Shown here: positions 29,031 to 32,094 of the stretch, one piece after another
How the letters are laid out: each line of letters opens with the position of its first letter
Numbering within the stretch: position 1 is the stretch's first letter
DNA from: Spirochaetaceae bacterium
GTDB lineage: Bacteria; Spirochaetota; Spirochaetia; DSM-27196; SLST01
Assembly: GCA_007694025.1 (NCBI GenBank)
Contig: RECL01000221.1
Location: 1 to 32,094, forward strand
DNA: 32,094 nucleotides
Reading direction: 5' to 3'
Position numbers and translations under genes: made by a program
The notes under the pieces: generated by a model
Told to the model about the DNA's origin: nothing
What the model saw: the letters and a program-made list of their open reading frames with translations, nothing else
Database searches by the model: none

Positions 29031-30911
29031 ATGGCAACACACCAGTTTCAGACCGAAGTCTCACAGCTACTCAACCTGATCGTACACAGCCTCTACTCGC
29101 ACAAGGAGATCTTCCTGCGCGAGCTCGTCTCCAACTCGTCGGACGCGATCGACAAGCTGAAGTACCTGACGATGACCGACGATGCGTACAAGTCGCTCCA
29201 GTTCGATCCAAGGATCGATATCTCGTTCGACGAAACCAACCACAAGTCGATCACGATCGCCGATACCGGGATCGGGATGAACGAAGCCGAGCTGGTCGAG
29301 AACCTGGGCACGATCGCGAAGAGCGGCACCAAGGGGTTTGTCGCGCAGCTGACCGGTGACGCGAAGAAGGACTCGAATCTGATCGGCCAGTTCGGCGTCG
29401 GCTTCTACAGCGCGTTCATGGTCGCCGACAAGGTCGAGGTTACGAGCCGCAAGGCCGGGGAGGAGTCTGCGTACCGCTGGGTCAGCGACGGGAAGGGCGA
29501 GTTTGAGATCACCCCCACGGAGATGGACTCGTTCGGCACTACGATCACGCTCCACCTCAACGACGAAGGCAAGGAGTACGCGAACCGCTGGCAGATCCAG
29601 GACGTCGTGAAGAAGTACTCCGACCACATCGCGTTCCCGATCTACCTGCGCTACACGAAGAGCGAGTACGACGACAAGGGCAAGGAGAAGGGCAAGGAGG
29701 AGAAGCTCGAGCAGATCAACGCGGCGAGCGCGCTCTGGAAGCAGGGCAAGACCGCGCTTTCCGACGACGACTACAAGAACTTCTACAAGACGATCTCGCA
29801 CGACTCAGAGGACCCGCTGTTCTGGCTCCACACCAAGGCCGAAGGTACGCTCGAATACACGACGCTCTTCTATGTACCGTCGCAGGCGCCGTTCGACATG
29901 TACCAGGTCGACTATCGGCCCGGTGTCAAGCTCTACGTCCAGCGCGTCTTCATCACCGACGACGAAAAGGAGTTGATGCCGACCTATCTGCGCTTCCTGC
30001 GCGGCATCATCGACAGCGAGGATCTGCCGCTGAACGTCAGCCGCGAAATCCTCCAGGAAAACCGCGTGATGGCGAGCATCCGCTCGGCGAGCGTGAAGAA
30101 GGTGCTCGGCGAGCTGCAGCGGATCGCGCTCGAGGACAAGGAGCTCTACACGAAGTTCATCGCGCAGTACAACCGGCCGCTCAAGGAGGGGCTCTACCAG
30201 GACTACGCGAACCGCGACGCGCTGATGGACCTGGTCCGGTTCAAGAGCACCAGCGTCGACGGCTACACCAGCCTTGACGAGTACAAGCAGCGGATGCTCG
30301 GCGACCAGAAGGCGATCTACTACATCACCGGCGACGACGAGCAGACGCTGCGCAACTCTCCGCTGCTGGAAGCGTACCGGAAGAAGGAGATCGAGGTCCT
30401 GATCATGGACGACGACTTCGACGAAGTCGTGATCCCGACGCTTGGCAAGTACAAGGAGACCGATCTCAAGGCGGTCAACCGCGCCGACGCCGGTGACGAC
30501 CTGAAGGAAAAGGCGGACAAGGGCAAGGAGAAGGAGCTCAAGCCCGTTGTCGAACGGATCAAGAAGGCGCTTGGGGATCGAGTGAAGGACGTGCGCCTGT
30601 CGATCCGGCTGGCCGACAGCCCGAGCTGTATCGTCGTCGACGACGCCGACCCGACGATGAAGATGCAGTCGCTGCTCAAGGCGATGGGTCAGAAGGACCT
30701 GCCCGACGTGAAGCCGATCCTGGAGATCAACCCGGACCACGCAATCGTCGCGAAGCTTGCGTCGCTTGGCGATTCGCAGAGCGATCAGGAGTTCGTCGAC
30801 GACGTCTCGTTCCTGCTCCTGGACCAGGCGTTGCTGGTGGAAGGCGCGCCGGTCAAGCAGCCGGCCGATTTCGTCAAGCGCCTGAACCGCGTCGTCGGCC
30901 GCGCGCTGTAG
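29031..30911 (+). CDS. htpG: Molecular chaperone HtpG (Hsp90)
   Basis: FQTEVSQLLNLIVHSLYSHKEIFLRELVSNSSDAIDKL, DTGIGMNEAELVENLGTIAKSGTK, GQFGVGFYSAFMVADKV; SD GAGGGAG. Confidence 0.97.
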   Translation: MATHQFQTEVSQLLNLIVHSLYSHKEIFLRELVSNSSDAIDKLKYLTMTDDAYKSLQFDPRIDISFDETNHKSITIADTGIGMNEAELVENLGTIAKSGTKGFVAQLTGDAKKDSNLIGQFGVGFYSAFMVADKVEVTSRKAGEESAYRWVSDGKGEFEITPTEMDSFGTTITLHLNDEGKEYANRWQIQDVVKKYSDHIAFPIYLRYTKSEYDDKGKEKGKEEKLEQINAASALWKQGKTALSDDDYKNFYKTISHDSEDPLFWLHTKAEGTLEYTTLFYVPSQAPFDMYQVDYRPGVKLYVQRVFITDDEKELMPTYLRFLRGIIDSEDLPLNVSREILQENRVMASIRSASVKKVLGELQRIALEDKELYTKFIAQYNRPLKEGLYQDYANRDALMDLVRFKSTSVDGYTSLDEYKQRMLGDQKAIYYITGDDEQTLRNSPLLEAYRKKEIEVLIMDDDFDEVVIPTLGKYKETDLKAVNRADAGDDLKEKADKGKEKELKPVVERIKKALGDRVKDVRLSIRLADSPSCIVVDDADPTMKMQSLLKAMGQKDLPDVKPILEINPDHAIVAKLASLGDSQSDQEFVDDVSFLLLDQALLVEGAPVKQPADFVKRLNRVVGRAL

Positions 30912-30946
30912 CGTGGCGCGCCGGCTCGTGGTATGATCGCGGCACT

Positions 30947-31534
30947 ATGACATTCAAGCAACTCGTCGACCGAAACCGCAGTTATCGTCGTTTCCGGGAG
31001 GATCGGATCGTTCCGGAGGCGACGCTTCGCGAGCTGGTCGAACTCGCGCGTCACTGTCCGTCGGGGATGAACAGCCAGCCGCTGAAGTACGTGCTGTGCT
31101 GCGGCGCGGCGATCAATGCGAAGGTGTTCGCTACCGTGTCGTGGGCCGGATCGCTGCCCGAATGGGACGGGCCCGAGCCCGGCGAGCGCCCAGCCGGGTA
31201 CATAGTTGTCCTGACCGACAAGGAGATCAAACCGAGCACCGCGCTGCTCGACGTCGGGATCGCGAGCCAGACGATCCTGCTAGGCGCGGTGGAGAAGGGG
31301 CTCGGCGGGTGCATGCTCGGTTCGATGAAGACGATCCCGCTCGCGCGTACGCTCGGGCTGGATGACCGGTACGAGATATCGCTCGTGATCGCGCTCGGGG
31401 AGCCGGTTGAGACGGTTGTGCTGGAAGACGCGGCGCCCGGCGCGTCGGTGAAGTACTACCGGGAGCCCGACGGCACGCACCACGTGCCCAAGCGCACCGC
31501 CGAACAGATCATCGTCGGCGTCCATACCGAATAG
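30947..31534 (+). CDS. Nitroreductase family protein
   Basis: RNRSYRRFREDRIVPEATLRELVELARHCPSGMNSQPLKYVL; GLGGCMLGSMK. Confidence 0.87.
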   Translation: MTFKQLVDRNRSYRRFREDRIVPEATLRELVELARHCPSGMNSQPLKYVLCCGAAINAKVFATVSWAGSLPEWDGPEPGERPAGYIVVLTDKEIKPSTALLDVGIASQTILLGAVEKGLGGCMLGSMKTIPLARTLGLDDRYEISLVIALGEPVETVVLEDAAPGASVKYYREPDGTHHVPKRTAEQIIVGVHTE

Positions 31535-31547
31535 ACGCCGGACACCG

Positions 31548-32094
31548 ATGGAACCGTCGATCTTCTTCCAGATAGCGTTCATCGCGATCTTCTCGTGCCT
31601 GACCGCGGTCAGGCTCTACTACCGGATTTCGACCGGCGCGATCCGCGACGGCGTGTTCACGCGCCGCGAAGGCCTCTTCCCGGTCGTGCTGCGCTGGTTG
31701 CTCGGTCTGCCGCTTCTCTACGCGACGGTGAGCTTCATCTTCTTCTCATCCGGCGGGATCGTGACGGGCAGCGGCGACTGGATGTACGTGTCGCTTCCGT
31801 TCGCGCTGCGGTCGGTCGGCGTCGTCGTCGGTTTTGGCGCGGTCGCGCTGATCGTGCTGGTCCACCGCGAGCTCGGCGTCTACTTCTCCAGTACGCTCGT
31901 GATCCGGCCTGAGCACAAGCTCGTGACGACCGGTCCCTACCGCTTTGTCCGGCACCCGATGTACACCTCGTACCTGCTCCTGTTCATCGGCGCGTTTCTG
32001 GTCTCCGCGAACTGGGTCATCGGTGCGAGCGGCACCGCAGTGATCGCGACGCTGATGACGGTCCGGCTGAAGCGCGAAGAGGCGCTCCTGATCG
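31548..32094 (+). CDS. Isoprenylcysteine carboxyl methyltransferase (ICMT)/PEMT-like membrane methyltransferase, truncated by window end
   Basis: Manual translation MEPSIFFQIAFIAIFSCLTAVRLYYRI...LVTTGPYRFVRHPMYTSYLLLFIGAFLVSANW...LKREEALLI; no stop before 32094. Confidence 0.8.
   Translation, partial: MEPSIFFQIAFIAIFSCLTAVRLYYRISTGAIRDGVFTRREGLFPVVLRWLLGLPLLYATVSFIFFSSGGIVTGSGDWMYVSLPFALRSVGVVVGFGAVALIVLVHRELGVYFSSTLVIRPEHKLVTTGPYRFVRHPMYTSYLLLFIGAFLVSANWVIGASGTAVIATLMTVRLKREEALLI

Overview
High-GC bacterial chromosome segment, probably from a spirochaete (inferred from the mtEFG1/spdEFG1-like EF-G, several lipoproteins and overall gene content). It is dense with housekeeping and metabolic genes: partial GATE-domain membrane protein, fusA, P-loop NTPase, lacZ-type GH2, GH5, rubrerythrin, nth, a CarD-like regulator with a histone-H1-like tail, ald, a secreted coiled-coil protein, class II DAHP synthase, TylF-like methyltransferase, SLT lipoprotein, a DAHP synthase-prephenate dehydratase fusion, leuS, trxA, an HD protein, tandem DUF4230 genes, argA, htpG, nitroreductase and a partial ICMT-like gene. 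I saw no phage, transposon, CRISPR, tRNA or rRNA. Points most worth a second look: (1) a candidate independent ~350-nt ncRNA between trxA and leuS whose terminator loop carries an anti-Shine-Dalgarno sequence; (2) a recurrent arrangement with a -10 hexamer 6-8 nt upstream of the ATG and no SD, suggesting widespread leaderless transcription; (3) a DAHPS-PDT-ACT fusion near a class II DAHP synthase; (4) an N-terminal H1-like tail on CarD; (5) a 46-bp-periodic palindrome array upstream of htpG. All calls come from reading the sequence; no database search was run.
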